Shown: positions 13,311 through 25,600, counted from the stretch's first letter. The stretch: 64,000 bases of DNA from Lumnitzera littorea (GCA_024138015.1 JAMXBB010000004.1:74026809-74090808); one strand, 5' to 3'. The notes: a model not told the origin generated them from the letters alone. Numbers and translations are program-made.

Positions 13311-15804
13311 TTATCAATTGAGAGTTGGAATCATTTATCAATTGATAACTTATCAAAATCTAGTGATAAGACAATTTCCTTATTACCTCTTCACTTATAC
13401 TACATATGGACAAATTTTCACAAGAAATCATGAGCTTAACTTTAATAAAGGTGACAAGACCACTCCATGGCATAAAGAGACTTCCAATGGCAGATTTAAA
13501 CAAGGAGGAATGGGGGGCCATACTCTTGTCTTTCAAGCATCAATCACTTCTCCTTACACATCACTATTCACCCTTTAATGCTTACATCATCAAGAGTTGC
13601 AATTGTTGACTTTTTGTAAGCTTTAAGACAATACTTTCAAGACATTTAAACACTTCTTCTCTCTCCATTCCCAACCGGCCACACTCTTCACCATTTCTCT
13701 CCCTTTCAATTTCACTTTCACTTCATCTTTCTCTCTTTAGAAACAAACATAAAAAGGGGAAACAACTTTACCCCACAAAATCCATTTTCTTCCATTTTGA
13801 AGCTTCAACTCACGGCATTTTTTTTCTTTGTTCATGTGCCATTTTCATTCATCATTTAAGATCATCTAAGACCATTATAATCTTCCATAAACCCCTTTCC
13901 AAAAGACCAAAGGATTCGGGTTTCAAAAGGTAAGCAAAAAGGAGGAAGCAAAGTTAAAGGCTTAAGAGGAACCTTAGTGCACAATCACCAAACTTTGCGT
14001 TAAGGACGAGTAAGTGATTCTTGTGATGTGTGGATTAATATTTATGTTAGAAGACTTGGATTTCTGGAAGATATGAGTAAGGTTTGAGTTGTTATAGCAC
14101 AAAAATTCGTTTTAAGAAACAAACCCTAAAACCATTACATGAAGTTGAAATATGGGCATGTAAAGTTGGTGTTTTGTATGGACATTTGTTTAATGTTTTG
14201 AATGGAAGATTTTAAGCTAAGGAAATCTTGAAATGAGAACTTTAATGAAGGGTAAGCATGCTGGACGTGAAGGTTCCATGATCATTTGAATGTTGATTTT
14301 GTTTCCATTAAGTTAAACATGCTCAAATCTAGACTTAAGTTAAGGAAAAATCCATCACATGAAGTTTTATGAAGAAATCAACTTTGTATGACATGAGCTA
14401 TGATATGGAGGTTTTATGAAGTATAAGATCTTTTATTTCTTTATGTGGAGCATGAGTTAAAGGATCATTTGATGGAAGGAAACTTAAGTTAAGACTTATA
14501 CACAAGTAGTTAAGTGCATAATCTACCACCTACACTTAAGGAAATGATGAAACAAGTTGAAAAACCAAGTAAGGACCCCTTAGGACCAACATGAACAGAT
14601 CTGGAACGTGGGTAAATGAGGCCTAAAAATATGATAAAAGTGAAAGAACAAAGCGAAAAGATTAACTAAAGCAAGTATGATTAGCATACAAAGCCTAAAA
14701 CTCAAAACCGGGCCTAAAACTCTCAAAACAAGCTTAGAACTCTAAGATGGGCCTTCAACAAAAATCTGACCAGCAACTTAAAGTACAAAGAGAAGTTGTT
14801 TTGAAGCCCATAAGAAATCCACCTAAGGCCCCATAAGCCCACCAAAGTCATTAACTTTAGTTTGAACCAAAAACAAGCCCATTTGACAACTTAAGCCCAC
14901 TAAAAGGCCCAAGAAGTGGTTGTTAGCCTTAGGAATATAAATCAAAGTTGTAAATCTGATCTCAAGGAGTATTTTAAGCTTAGGATAAAATCTAAAGACC
15001 AAGCCCAAAGAATTTCTTAAGTTATCAAAAAGGCCATTTACCAAACAAGGCCCAAAAACACTCCAACACATGAGGAACGCTACTGTTCTGACCCATGGAC
15101 AGAATTGTATACCTCATTTCGAAAATCTAACCTTACCACGTTAAAGTACACTCGAAAACGATGAAGATTGACTATAAGATCATAAAAATTGGATTTAAAA
15201 TGAGAAAGTTATACGCGATTGAACTTTTAAGTAAAACCGAGAAAAATTATAAAACCAAGTCCAAAGTATAACTTAAAGGGTTTTAGCTTAGTTTTCTAGG
15301 TTTTAATTCAAATCCTTATAGTATCGTATTTGCGATGTCCAAGGGACTCGGCTTTGGGGAGACGACCTATCCCAGATTATTTTGATTGATCCGCATAACT
15401 GGGTGAGTAAATTCCCGATGACTCTTTACTTGATTGTGCTTGTAGAATAGATGCACCTAAACTTATATATATGAATTTGGATGCTTGTGGGATATGGGAA
15501 ATGCATGTGTATGAATCTGTGGATGAATGTGATGACTTGTTAATTATATCTAATAATGGGAATTGCTTGCATTATATATACATGTGAATCGTATGGAATG
15601 AAATTGTCTGATCACCCTAAAAATCGAGTTAATCACTTATACGATTAAGAGATCAAAATGAATCATGCATACCTCATATTGCATACGGATAACACCGACT
15701 GCCGCTTCACGCAGAAGATGGGAGGGGACTCACAGGAATACGAGTTTCCTGCAGGATTGGGCACTAGCTATGCCATCATATATATATTGAGTCTCTGTCC
15801 TAAG

Positions 15805-15915
15805 CTGATGGGCTTACTAGGCGCTGGGAGACGCCAACCGTCGGCGAGGGGCCAAGTCTTGTGGCTTCTGCTTAGGGCGTGTGTTTGTGGATTGCGGAGG
15901 CCACCACACCGCTAG
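15805..15915 (+). promoter_or_regulatory. Conserved GC-richer box of family A LTRs (A2 copy)
   Basis: This island (GGCTTACTAGGCGCTGGGAG ... CACACCGCTAGACTTGGG) stands out against AT-rich surroundings and recurs at the matching place in the other A copies: 28,525-28,645, 35,365-35,475, 54,488-54,603, and inverted near 940-1090. Conservation amid diverged flanks suggests a role in LTR transcription or RNA structure. That role is inference only. Confidence 0.45.
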
Positions 15916-18404
15916 ACTTGGGATTTTGAAAATATAATTTATTATTCGGTAGGGAAAGTATATATATGTAGATATATACTTAGTTTTGTTTTGACTTAAG
16001 CACAATAGTGCTAATGAATTAAAACCTAAGGTCTAGAACCCGGATTTTGGTATGGGTCGGTTAATTATCTCCAAACCCCGACTTCAGGGGGCGTAATTTT
16101 GAGTCGTATGCAGTTCCTAGGTCGCTGCATGCGTTTTTGGCATACTGATTGTTCATGCATTCATATGATTGTACATATAATAAATTTTTGCTATGTGGTA
16201 TTGACGAGGGTAATTATCTCACTAAGCGTAAGCTTATACCCCAACAGTTCTTTTCCTTCCAGGTTGATCGATAGTTGGGAAAGGGGATAGGAATCGAGTG
16301 CAGAGTGCTACCATTGAATCAATATGATGAAAAGCTTGTGTAGTTAATTCGGAATGCTCCGAAAAATGACTAATGTCTCATTTAAATTTACTGTCTTTAG
16401 TAAGTTTAGAATTTTCTAAAATTGTCTATCTTTTTTCATTATTTTGGTAGGGGATACCGATTCTCTGCGGTTCTGAGGAATTGTGGAAAAATTGGATATC
16501 CATAATTATATATATTATATAATGAGTCAATGAATTAAAATTGAAGACTCTAGTAAACAACTATTTAGAGTCTTGCAATCTCTGACTTGCAAGGCAATTT
16601 TCTTATCATGGGTACACACGTGATATGGAAATTTTAGGCAATACTACTAGGCCCCTCCTAGGGTCGCTACAGATATGTGTCACCACGTGGCACTTGGGCT
16701 AGGGGTTTGGTGTTGGGATAGGGGGGAAGGGTGTAGATAGATTGGGGTAATGGAAGGTTGACCAAGTCAACCAACCCCATTCCTTCTTTTATCTTCTCCC
16801 TTATATTTCAGAATGAATAGATTGTTTTGCTAAGAAATTGTCATTAAAATGGCAAGTGCACCTGTGTATATTTTACTCAAGTTTACCTACTTTTTGGTGA
16901 TGAAAAAATCTAAAGAATATGGAAATGAAAGTTAGAGATGTCTCCTATTTAGGAAAGTTTAGATTTATAATTATTATTGAAGGAAATGGGAGAAATAAAA
17001 ATAACAAAATCAGGTGTCCATTAAATACCCATTTAATATATTATGAATAAATTAAGCAAATTCAGGTTGTTTCATTGCAATAATCCACTATCACTTGATA
17101 TGAAACAAGCAACAACATCCTTCACAAGCTATATGATTTATTATTTCCACATTATTTCTATAAATTTGTGATTAATTTGAGCTAAAATAGGAAGAACATC
17201 TAAAATATACCCTAGCTCCATTAATGCACAAAAGAATGTAATCTTTCTCTTGAGCAGAAGTTTCTTGGCCACTACTCATGATACTATACTATAAATAAAA
17301 CATTCTCCATGCACTTAAGGTATAAAATACATTTGAAATCTAACACAATCCATATTATATTAGTTTCTTACTCTAGGAAGTTTTTAGTGCAAACCCTCTC
17401 TTTCTCTTTGACTTCTCTCACCATAGTGAAAATGATCTGAGAAAATTCTTCGAAACATTCTACTCATATTAGCAAACAAAGCTAGAGCTTTAATTTCATC
17501 AAATTCCATGGGGATTTGATTGATTTTGGGGCGAATGGTTGAAAAAATTTGTATAGAAGTTATTGTGCACTAGGTTGACTTGTTTAGAAAAGTTGAAGGG
17601 GGGAAGCTCAAGTTTTCTAGAAATTTATTTGGGGCTTTTGAAGTTTGATGTCTTAAGAGTCTAACACCATTGGCCATGCTACGAGTGTTGATCAAAAGCC
17701 ACTTGAACCGACTTAATGCATTAGTAAGTTCTTCAACTTGCTATTGTGTTAATATGCTTGTTAAAAAAAAAAAAGAAATTCTAGAAAAATAAAAAATTGA
17801 TATTTACCCTATTTTTATTTTGTTTTGATGTGTTTTCATGGATCTAATATGTTTAAAATAATTATTTTTGATGTTACATGATTATGAAATTATTGGCATA
17901 TTATGTTAGTAACCTTTTATTTTTAATAATTATGTATGTTGATTGTTTAGGTGCTTTAATTAATGAGTTAATATTATGTTAATAGGCTTTATTAATATGC
18001 CCTTGTTAATTTTTTGCATGTTAGGTATAATAATATAGTTTTAAATTAATATTTGGTGACATGGTTGGTTATGTTGGTTTTTGCTCGTGTCCTTTAATAA
18101 TGTTATCAAATAAAGATCAGCTTCCTTTTACCAAAATGTTTTTCATAAAAAATAAATAAATCGACCTTTTCTAAAAGTTAGTAATTTTTCTAGAATTTCT
18201 TAAAAGTGGAAAAAAAAAATCTTATTTTTTGAAGGTTAATTAAATTTAATGAACTTAAAGTGAAAAGAGTCTTTCGAAAATAAAACAAACTAATAAACTA
18301 AAGTTTTCTTAAATTGAGAACTATGTGGGTTTGATCCTGCTTCGTGAGTAAATAAGCACTTTGATAGCCTAAAACAATAAATTTCCCACCCCTACCCCCT
18401 TTTC

Positions 18405-18421
18405 ATATATATATATATATA
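18405..18421. repeat. (TA)n microsatellite
   Basis: A pure alternating TA run of about 17 bases lies near the 3' end of the O1 LTR. Confidence 0.85.
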
Positions 18422-18772
18422 ATCCCAATTTATTTAAAAAACTTATTTAAGGCCCATTAAGTAATTTTATGGATTTCTTTTTTTGGAAACTTTCTTATTT
18501 TAATAAGTTAATCTCCGAACACGAGTTCTTAGTTTCTATTTTTCTAAATTTTTCTTTAAAAACCCTATGGGCTAGTAGCTAAAATTAGGGTCCATTTACT
18601 CATAAACCCTAATTTCACTTTTTTTTCTCAATTTTAATCGAGTGGCAACTCCCTTTTCAAAAAGTTTGTTATAAAACCTTTTCTTAGTTTGGTCGACAAA
18701 TTTATATTGAGAGGGTTGGACTTAATATAAATTAAGTTAGGAAAAAAGAGAAATCGAATTTTTAGCTCGACA

Positions 18773-18795
18773 AGTTTAGAGACTCCACTAGGGAC
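18773..18795 (+). promoter_or_regulatory. Primer-binding site of O1 (tRNA-Arg type)
   Basis: GACTCCACTAGGGAC (18,781-18,795) starts eight bases after the LTR end. It is identical to the core of the O2 site at 42,576-42,590. Ogre elements prime minus-strand synthesis from tRNA-Arg with a site of the form TGGCGACTCC...; the first bases here have decayed. Confidence 0.7.
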
Positions 18796-20330
18796 GATCG
18801 TGGATTAGCCATAAATAAAAGTTCATGAATTAATTAATTGGGCCTTTGTTTTGTAAATAAATAATAATAGTAATAATAATTAGGCTTTTACCTTTCTTTT
18901 TTCTGGTATTTAAAATTTACATATATAATTGTACTAATTTTAGTGTCAGTGATGTAGGAACAAAAAATGGGAGGTAGCCCAATAGGCTTTGGGGTGTTTC
19001 TTTTATATCATCATAATGTGTGCTTATATGAGATTGAAGCCAGACCGTCCTAAAAATCTAGGATGGGAGCCATTTTATAAGTCTTAGGTGATGTGCCGTA
19101 ATCATCGCTCAAGGTTGAGTTAGCTAACCTTGCTCAAATTTGAAATGAGCCAATGATTCAAATGAGGCCTTTTGAAGCTTGGGAACTTTTAGAACCTATC
19201 TTATTTGCATTCACAAATATAAATTGGTGAATACATGATAGTGTAGCATACCATAAATTTCTAGCTTTACTAGAGTTCTGATACGCTATTATGTTTTAAA
19301 ATAATTTCATGTACTATCTAATTGTTGTAATTTCCCTATAATTTACTTATAAAGCATTTCTTGTAAATTTAAATAGTTCCTTGTAAAAATGTTAAATTTC
19401 CTTGTAATTTTCAATAGCCATGTAATGAAAGTATGATAAAGCTGCAATTCTAATCTTTCAAAGTTGCTACATTATCACTTAGTTGATAGTCCCTTATAAC
19501 CGAAAGCCTTCATATTGCATTTTACACTTCTTATCTTACTAGAATCTATAAATATTCATGTATTTTCTTTTTGAAAATAAAATAAAATGAAATAGGGATA
19601 AAAAAATCAAATTTACTTAGGCTTGTAAATATTATGTAATCATTGCCTTTCTAATACTTTCTTTAATAATAATTATCTTTCAATAATTAACAAAGAAAAA
19701 TAAAATCAAAAGTCCTTCTTAAGGTACAATTGGCTAATCCAAGTCCACTATTTTGTCCTTCAGTTCCTGTAAGTCATTCTATGGTCAACTTTTTCATAAT
19801 CCTTATGCTTGTAAATCAATAAGTCTTACCAATTTCTAAAATTCCAAAAAAATAAATAAAAATTTTCAAAAAAATGAAAAAAAAAGAAATAAGATTTGTA
19901 AATATAAAATGTCCTTAGAGTCCCTAAAATTATAAATACTTTTCTCATTTTCACTACATTGTAAATTATCTAATCTTTTAGCTTACACGAGCTTGTAAAT
20001 AGTTATTTGCAAGTACACCACCCTTAATTCCTAACCATAAACTACACCACCCCTACCCCTATACCCCTAGGTTTATCAACTCACAATCTATCTGTACCCC
20101 TCTATAGTTTGCTTCCTTAATTAATCTCCATCCTTTGTTTGTTTTGTTGTAAGTTTTATTTGTCTCATTCCTTTGTAGAATAAACAATCTATTGATTAGG
20201 AAAATAGTCCCCTTATAAATATTTACTTGTCGACTTTTAAAATAAAGGTTTATTGTAGAGAGAGAGAGAGAGAGAAGAATTGCTAATAAGGTTGGATTCT
20301 TGGTAGGAATTCTTTGAAGTAATCAAGCCC
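18796..20330 (+). other. Leader of O1, no ORF1 recognised
   Basis: This region corresponds to the leader of O2. A shared block, GGGAGCCATTTTATAAGTCT (from 19,065), matches GGGAGCCATTATGTAAAGTC in O2 (from 42,830). Unlike O2, there is no recognisable ORF1 before gag; the rest is AT-rich with short frames. A GA microsatellite lies at 20,257-20,275. Confidence 0.45.
20257..20275. repeat. (GA)n microsatellite
   Basis: A pure GA dinucleotide run of about 19 bases lies just upstream of the O1 gag start. Confidence 0.85.
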
Positions 20331-22420
20331 ATGGCAAGCAACAATAGCAACAACCTTGACAACCCAACTATTTAAAGAATCGCTTCCTTAGAATAGGAAA
20401 TGTCAAAATTATTTGAAGGGATGGAATTTTTTATTAATAGCATAGGTCTCCTCAAGATAAGCCAACATGATAAACAAGTTAAGGAAATCAACTTAAGGCT
20501 CAAACATGTAATCAACAATGGGCCCATCTCTTCATTTTGAAGATCTAAGAAAAGAGATAGAAGACGGTACAAGGAAATCGAGAAGAAGCTGGCCCAATAA
20601 ATTGCAGAAAAAAGTTGAAGGCCGTTAAGGGGCATAATGAATTTGAAATAACTAATTTTGCTACAATTAACACCAAAGTTTTCTTAAAGAAATTTAAGAT
20701 GCCAGAATTTTAGAAATATGATGGAACTGGATGTCTTAAGCTATATATCAAGCTATATATATGCAAAATCAGTAGGAATGCCAAAAACAACCAACTAATG
20801 GTTGAAACCTTCCAAGATAGTCTAATAGGCCTTACATTGGCTTTATATGCTTAGCTTGATCTCAATTAGATGAACATTTGCGAAAAGTTAACCAAGGCTT
20901 TCTATAAGCAATATAAGTTCAATGTGGAGATAGCTCCTTTGATTTGGAATTTACGTAAGATGAGCAAAAGCAGTAGTGAGACTTTCAAAGAATACACCCA
21001 AAGATAGAGGGGCATGACAGTTAGAGTAACTCCTTCTCTTAGAAAAAGAGTTAACATCTATGTTCATCGATACATTGGATGAACTATATTATGCACCCTT
21101 ATTGAGTAACACAAGAACCAATTTTGTAAATATTGTGCTTGTTGGGAGTCGAATTGAAGAAGCTATAAGAATAGAGAAAGTAATAGGAAAAAGGCTAACT
21201 TTACTAGACTTTGAGGTAGATGTGAATGTTATAATGTTCAAGCCCATAGTAAGTAAAAAAGGCCTAAAGATGCTTGAAGAAAGTTCACTAAGATCCTTAT
21301 CCCGTTATCCTAAGTCTTCGACAAGTTTAAGAAGGATGGCTTGTTATATTAAAAGGCCTTAACTCTAGGATACAATCCATAAAAGTATGACATAAATATA
21401 CAATGTGATTACTACATAAAGCAACATTGGCATTCTACTAATAATTGTTGGGAGCTAAAAAATAGAATTCAAGACTTGATAGATGTAGGGGCAATTCAAT
21501 TAGGTTTTATTCAAGACCTTGGGTATATTATTAATATGTTAAGTTTAATTAGAATAGACATGGTTCAAAACTTAGAGGAATTATCAATGCCTTTTGAGTG
21601 ATTAAAGAAAGCTAGTCATCTTTAGAGAGTGAACTTTCCAGCCCAAACCAAATCTAAAAAAAGAAAGACTAATGTTGCTTGGGGACATCTCAAGTGAAAA
21701 GGTTGAAGGTAAAAAGCCTATTACTTTACCAAAAGGTACATCCTATGGAGAAAGCCTTTAGCTTTAGAGGAAAAAGTGACGATTTTGGGAGAAAGGATTT
21801 TTGAGTTAGATTTGGCTATGGGCCTTATATTAAAGAGATTCCAATCTCCAACTACTCCTACTAAGAAGACACCATGCCCGCAAGCAATGAATGAAAGTAT
21901 TGAGCCTTAATAATGGGCTAAGGGGAAAGGAACCATGGGTTAATCTACAAAGCAAGAGAAGGCAAGGGAGATGCTTCACTCAATTTATGGTCCCATTAAC
22001 CTAAGTCTTCAATAAGTTAAAGTAAGATGGGGCTCTAACTTCCGAAGCCACTAAACTAAACTATAGACCACAAAATTTTGATATAGACATGTACTATGAC
22101 TACCATATGGGTTAAATGGGCCATTCTACTAAATGTCATTGGAGGCTAAAGAATAAGGTTCAGGATATCATTGATACCAAAGCTATCTAACCGGGCTTGC
22201 TAAAAGGACTCATTTACTATGGTGACCTTCCTCCAAGTTACAAAGGGAATTTAAGCTAGCTACCTTCAACATCAAATATTGAAAGCTTGTTATTGCCATC
22301 AAATATGTTGGCCTGTTACTTAAAACAACTAGGCCTATTTCCTAAAAGCTAATCTAATGAAGCAAGTTGAAAAAAACAAGGGCAAAAGAAAGTTAGTATT
22401 TTGAATAAAGAATGTAATGA
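20331..22420 (+). pseudogene. Gag of Tat/Ogre element O1, decayed, duplicated NC module
   Basis: Gag is the structural particle protein. A candidate start ATG (20,331, MASNNSNNLDNP) leads into pieces that align in order with O2 Gag: FKMPEF, KYDGTGCLKLY, MVETFQDSLIGL, LTKAFYKQYKFNVE, SSETFKEYTQR. A zinc-knuckle-like module follows at about 21,395-21,500 (CDYYIKQHWHSTNNC then ELKNRIQDLIDVG). A second copy lies at about 22,080-22,195 (MGHSTKCHWRLKNKVQDIID), each preceded by a similar (F/N)K(F/L)K(K)DG segment. O2 has this module once. Many stops (mostly TAG) and shifts make it non-functional. Protease and polymerase do not follow in recognisable form before B1. Confidence 0.7.
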
Positions 22421-23290
22421 CAAATTGAATAATATTCAAGAGAATGATTTTTAAGGGGCAAATTTTGCATCTTGAGCTATTATTTCCTACTTTTCAATTA
22501 TTGGCTTAATACAATAAGGGAACATTTTAGATATCTCATTGATTGAAAAAGGTATGGATGAAAAGAGGCAAACCACCAACCCTTTAAACACTTGAGAGAG
22601 GAGTATCGTTAATGTGAGGATTAAGACTCATTCCTTGGTGGAGGTTTATCTTGAATTTGATATGTAAATCAAAACGACATCAAGCATTCATCTTTGTCAT
22701 CCAAAAGACAATATATATCCTTTTCCAACCCCATTAAGCATTTTTAAGAAGTGTTTTTCAAATAAAACCCTATCAAGAGCCCCTCATATTAGGGTAATTA
22801 AGAGGTTAGGGTTATTAAGTAAAAGAAAAAAAAGATAAATTAATTTGTACTTAACTTAGTCACACCAATTCACTGGTGATCATTACTATTGATAATATAT
22901 TCTCTTAGAAAGAATGAAGAGCTTCAAATCTAGTCTCATGAATTTTGAGAAGAAATAGTTAAGGAAGTAGGCATATCTACTCCATTAAAGGCTCACAAGA
23001 AGAATCTTAGAGGGAGTAAAAGCAAACAAAGAGAGGAAAAAGCTAAAGATAGAATATCAAGAAAAATGTGAAAGAAAAGAAAGAACTAAAACAAAAAAGA
23101 AAAGAAAAGAAATAAAAGAGAAAAAAAAAAAGCAAAAGAGAAGAATAGAAAAAAAGGGCATCAAGCTATTTCCTTTGATAAAAAGCAACATAAGAGAAAT
23201 AAGTTCAAAATAAGCACTAGAAGGTGATTGGAGCCAAAATCTCAAGGAACCTTTCAATGCCTTAAGAAGCTTAAGTACAATAAGGATAAG
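22421..23290. other. Junction between O1 and chromovirus B1
   Basis: About 870 bases of degenerate sequence. The first 400 may be Tat/Ogre DNA downstream of gag (a faint frame with NPLNT and VEVYLEFDM), but I cannot identify a domain. The A-rich tract at 23,040-23,160 is low complexity. The left end of the B1 LTR should fall in or just after this interval, but no TG terminus is evident. Confidence 0.35.
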
Positions 23291-24157
23291 GCTTATAACT
23301 TAAAGCTTAAGAGCTATCTTGGTACGAACTGAAGCTAAGGACTAATAAGGCTGGTTGCAAAGGGGTGAATCCAAGCATACCAAGAGCTTAAAAATGAAGA
23401 TAGAAATGCGTGAGTAAACAAGTAAAACCACAAATGTTCTTGAGAATATGACGCACTAACAAAACTTTGCGGGCTTATAAAGCTAACTCGATATAATGCA
23501 TGCGTAACTTGATAAGGTTACTCACCACCTAGCCTTGCTTAAGGCTTAAGATAAGAGTAAGAAGAGGTAAGTAAGCTTACTTAACTCATGAAAAGAGGGT
23601 ATATTCAATATTTAATGTAAGATGATCTATTGCAGCTACATATTACAAGAGAATTTATACTCAAAATGATAAGGCATCTTGCCTAAAATGGAAAAGATAA
23701 ATAGGATGATATCTAAAAGAAGTAATGTACAAGGAATGATAAAGGGTATAATTGAAAATACAATAAAGGGTATCATTTATGAAAGATTATGTCATAAGGG
23801 GTCTTTGAACACATGGCAAGTAACTAATGGTTGTACACTTGGTAAAAAGATGGACAGTTGTTTAGCTAGCTTAGGTGTTGTTGAATGATGATGCCAAGTT
23901 AAGGTGATAGTGCAATAGTGCTAAGTTGATCAATTGATTCTTTTGAGAGGAATTTAGCTCGGACGTATTGGGTGCAACTCGGATTTAGGTTAGATGAGTA
24001 GTTGGTTAAATGTGCAAAGTTGTTGTCTGAATGCACCTTTGGTCGGTAGTTGTTAGCTATTCATGAGTACAAGAAGGTCTTATTCGGCTAAGGCATCTGG
24101 TTAGTAAATAGCAACAAGTAGATTCCTTAGTTTTGGGGCATAAAGAAAGAACTTGTC
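23290..24157 (-). mobile_element. 3' LTR (partial) of chromovirus B1
   Basis: The segment GGCTGGTTGCAAAGG (23,350) through the TAAGATAAGAGTAAG region (about 23,550) matches the B2 LTR (60,025-60,240) and the B4 LTR (39,330-39,560). The LTR start on the minus strand is taken at about 24,157, near a GGCCAGACAAGTTCTT stretch that corresponds to the B2/B3 LTR start. The left end is not defined. Confidence 0.5.
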
Positions 24158-25600
24158 TGGCCATGCTTTTTGGTACTTATGCTCGAGCTCGAGTTAGGGG
24201 TTTGGTGGTCTTATTCCTATCATCCCTACTTGGCTTATTGGGATTTGGGATCAAATTCGATTGGTCTTCTTCCAAGTTCTCCTTGGGTTGGTAAAGATTG
24301 AGGTCAGCAACATTAAACACATCTGACACTTCGAAGTCTTCTAATAGCTTTACTTGATATGCATTGTCATTTATCTTCTAAAGTATCCTAACTAGCCTTT
24401 CAGCTCTAGCAGACAACTTGTTCTTTCTCTTATTAAGAAATCTTTCCTTGCTTAAATGTAAACATACTTGGTTACCGGGTTGAAATTTCTTGGTCTTTCT
24501 TCCTTTTCCTTTTTCTTTCAATTTCCCAACGGTTCGATCAATGTGCTAAGCAACTCATTAATAGATCTATTAGAGGGATTAGGCTCTAGTTCTTGCTTTT
24601 GGATCTTCTTGGTTAGTTGACGGCATTGGGGTATAGTCAAGGGGTAGCTTGGGTTTGAAACCATAGATGATCTCAAATGGGGCTTACTTAGTCATAGCAT
24701 GTACCATCCTATTGTAAGAAAATTTGACCGTAGGTAACTAGACATCCCATTTGACCAAGTTTTTTCCTGCTTCACTTAGAGTAGTAAACTTAGGATGCGG
24801 TTGACCACCTTTATCTGACCATTGGTTCAGAGATGGCAAGAGGTGCTAAACAGTAGTTTAGTTCCCATTTGATACCATAGAGTTCTTCAGAATGGCTTAA
24901 GAATTTTGGGTTTATGTTTAACACCACACTTCTTGGTACTCCATGCAAGAGAACTATCTCTTACAAAAACAAAGAAGTAATAGTTGAAGCATTATTAGTT
25001 TTGGCACAAGACACAAAACATGCCATTTTGTTGAATCTATCCATAATAACCATGACAGAGTCTTTGCCTCTAGTAGTTTAGGGTAATTCGAGGATATAAT
25101 CCATACTTAGGTTAGCCTATGGTTTGGTCAAAGTAAGTAGAGGCATTACCTTCTCTTATTCTACTCGACTTTTTGTTTTCTTGTAGATGATGCATTCCTT
25201 GATCATACAATGCATGTCACATCTCATTATAAGCCAGAAAAACCTATCATTCAGTAGCTCATATGTCATCTGTTCTATAAAGTGCCTAAAAAATCCTCTA
25301 CTATGGGCTTCTCTCACTAGCAATTCTCTTATCACAACATGTTAGCATGCACAATTTGCCTCCTTGGAATAGGTAACCATCGTTCACATGGTATTCATCT
25401 ACCATTCTTTCTTCTTCACAACATTCAAATATAGGACCAAAATGAGAATCATACCGATACTAATCTTTAATGCTTGCAAATCCTAACAATTTGGTCTATA
25501 ACTTTGTGAGAAGAATATGTCTTCTTGACAAAGCATCGGTAACTACATTATTCTTGCCTTGCTTTTATTTAATGACGGAATTAAATCCTTCTAGAAATTC
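24158..25600 (-). pseudogene. Integrase region of chromovirus B1
   Basis: Integrase inserts the cDNA copy into the chromosome. On the minus strand the catalytic core is recognisable at about 25,100-24,990 as SMDYILELP then GKDSVMVIMDRFNKMACF, the stretch around the first catalytic aspartate in chromoviruses. The DNA-binding C-terminal part corresponds to the B2 segment at 60,753-61,343. Stops and frameshifts are frequent. The order LTR, integrase, RNase H, RT, protease, gag read from left to right shows a single minus-strand gypsy element. Confidence 0.65.

Larger units (their letters stand above)
11854..16671 (+). mobile_element. Solo LTR A2 of repeat family A, inserted in the O1 LTR
   Basis: This 4.8 kb unit starts TGTAGACTCTG and ends GGGTCGCTACA. 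It is flanked by a perfect five-base duplication, GATAT (11,849-11,853 and 16,672-16,676). From about 12,896 to 16,215 it matches solo LTR A5 (51,584 to about 54,925) closely. Its first kilobase consists of diverged repeats of the LTR 5' end (separate entry). It contains no retroelement protein domain. The short open frames inside, including a conserved antisense one at 14,823-15,071, are not convincing genes. It is the longest A copy in the window. Confidence 0.75.
11097..18772 (+). mobile_element. 5' LTR of Tat/Ogre element O1, split by solo LTR A2
   Basis: The two arms (11,097-11,853 and 16,672-18,772, about 2.86 kb together) follow the layout of the O2 LTR at 39,861-42,568. They show a start like CTACATTTAATTTAGAATCC, an A-rich tract, a CCACGTGGCA box (16,684-16,693), CT-rich leader DNA, a TCGAGTGGCAACTC box, and the end GCTCGACA (18,765-18,772). 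The PBS directly follows. The exact left end is uncertain because it has diverged. The arms rejoin at the A2 insertion point in a way that restores the O2-like order AATGTAG then CCACGTGGCA. Confidence 0.65.

Noticed and set aside
15658..15915. Arg/Gly-rich small ORF, also at 54,349-54,597
   Set aside because: The coding-like look comes from the GC-richer box of the A-family LTR. The two copies are frameshifted relative to each other in their N-terminal halves.
22421..22870. O1 protease or polymerase start
   Set aside because: Only vague similarity in short pieces; no active-site motif could be found.
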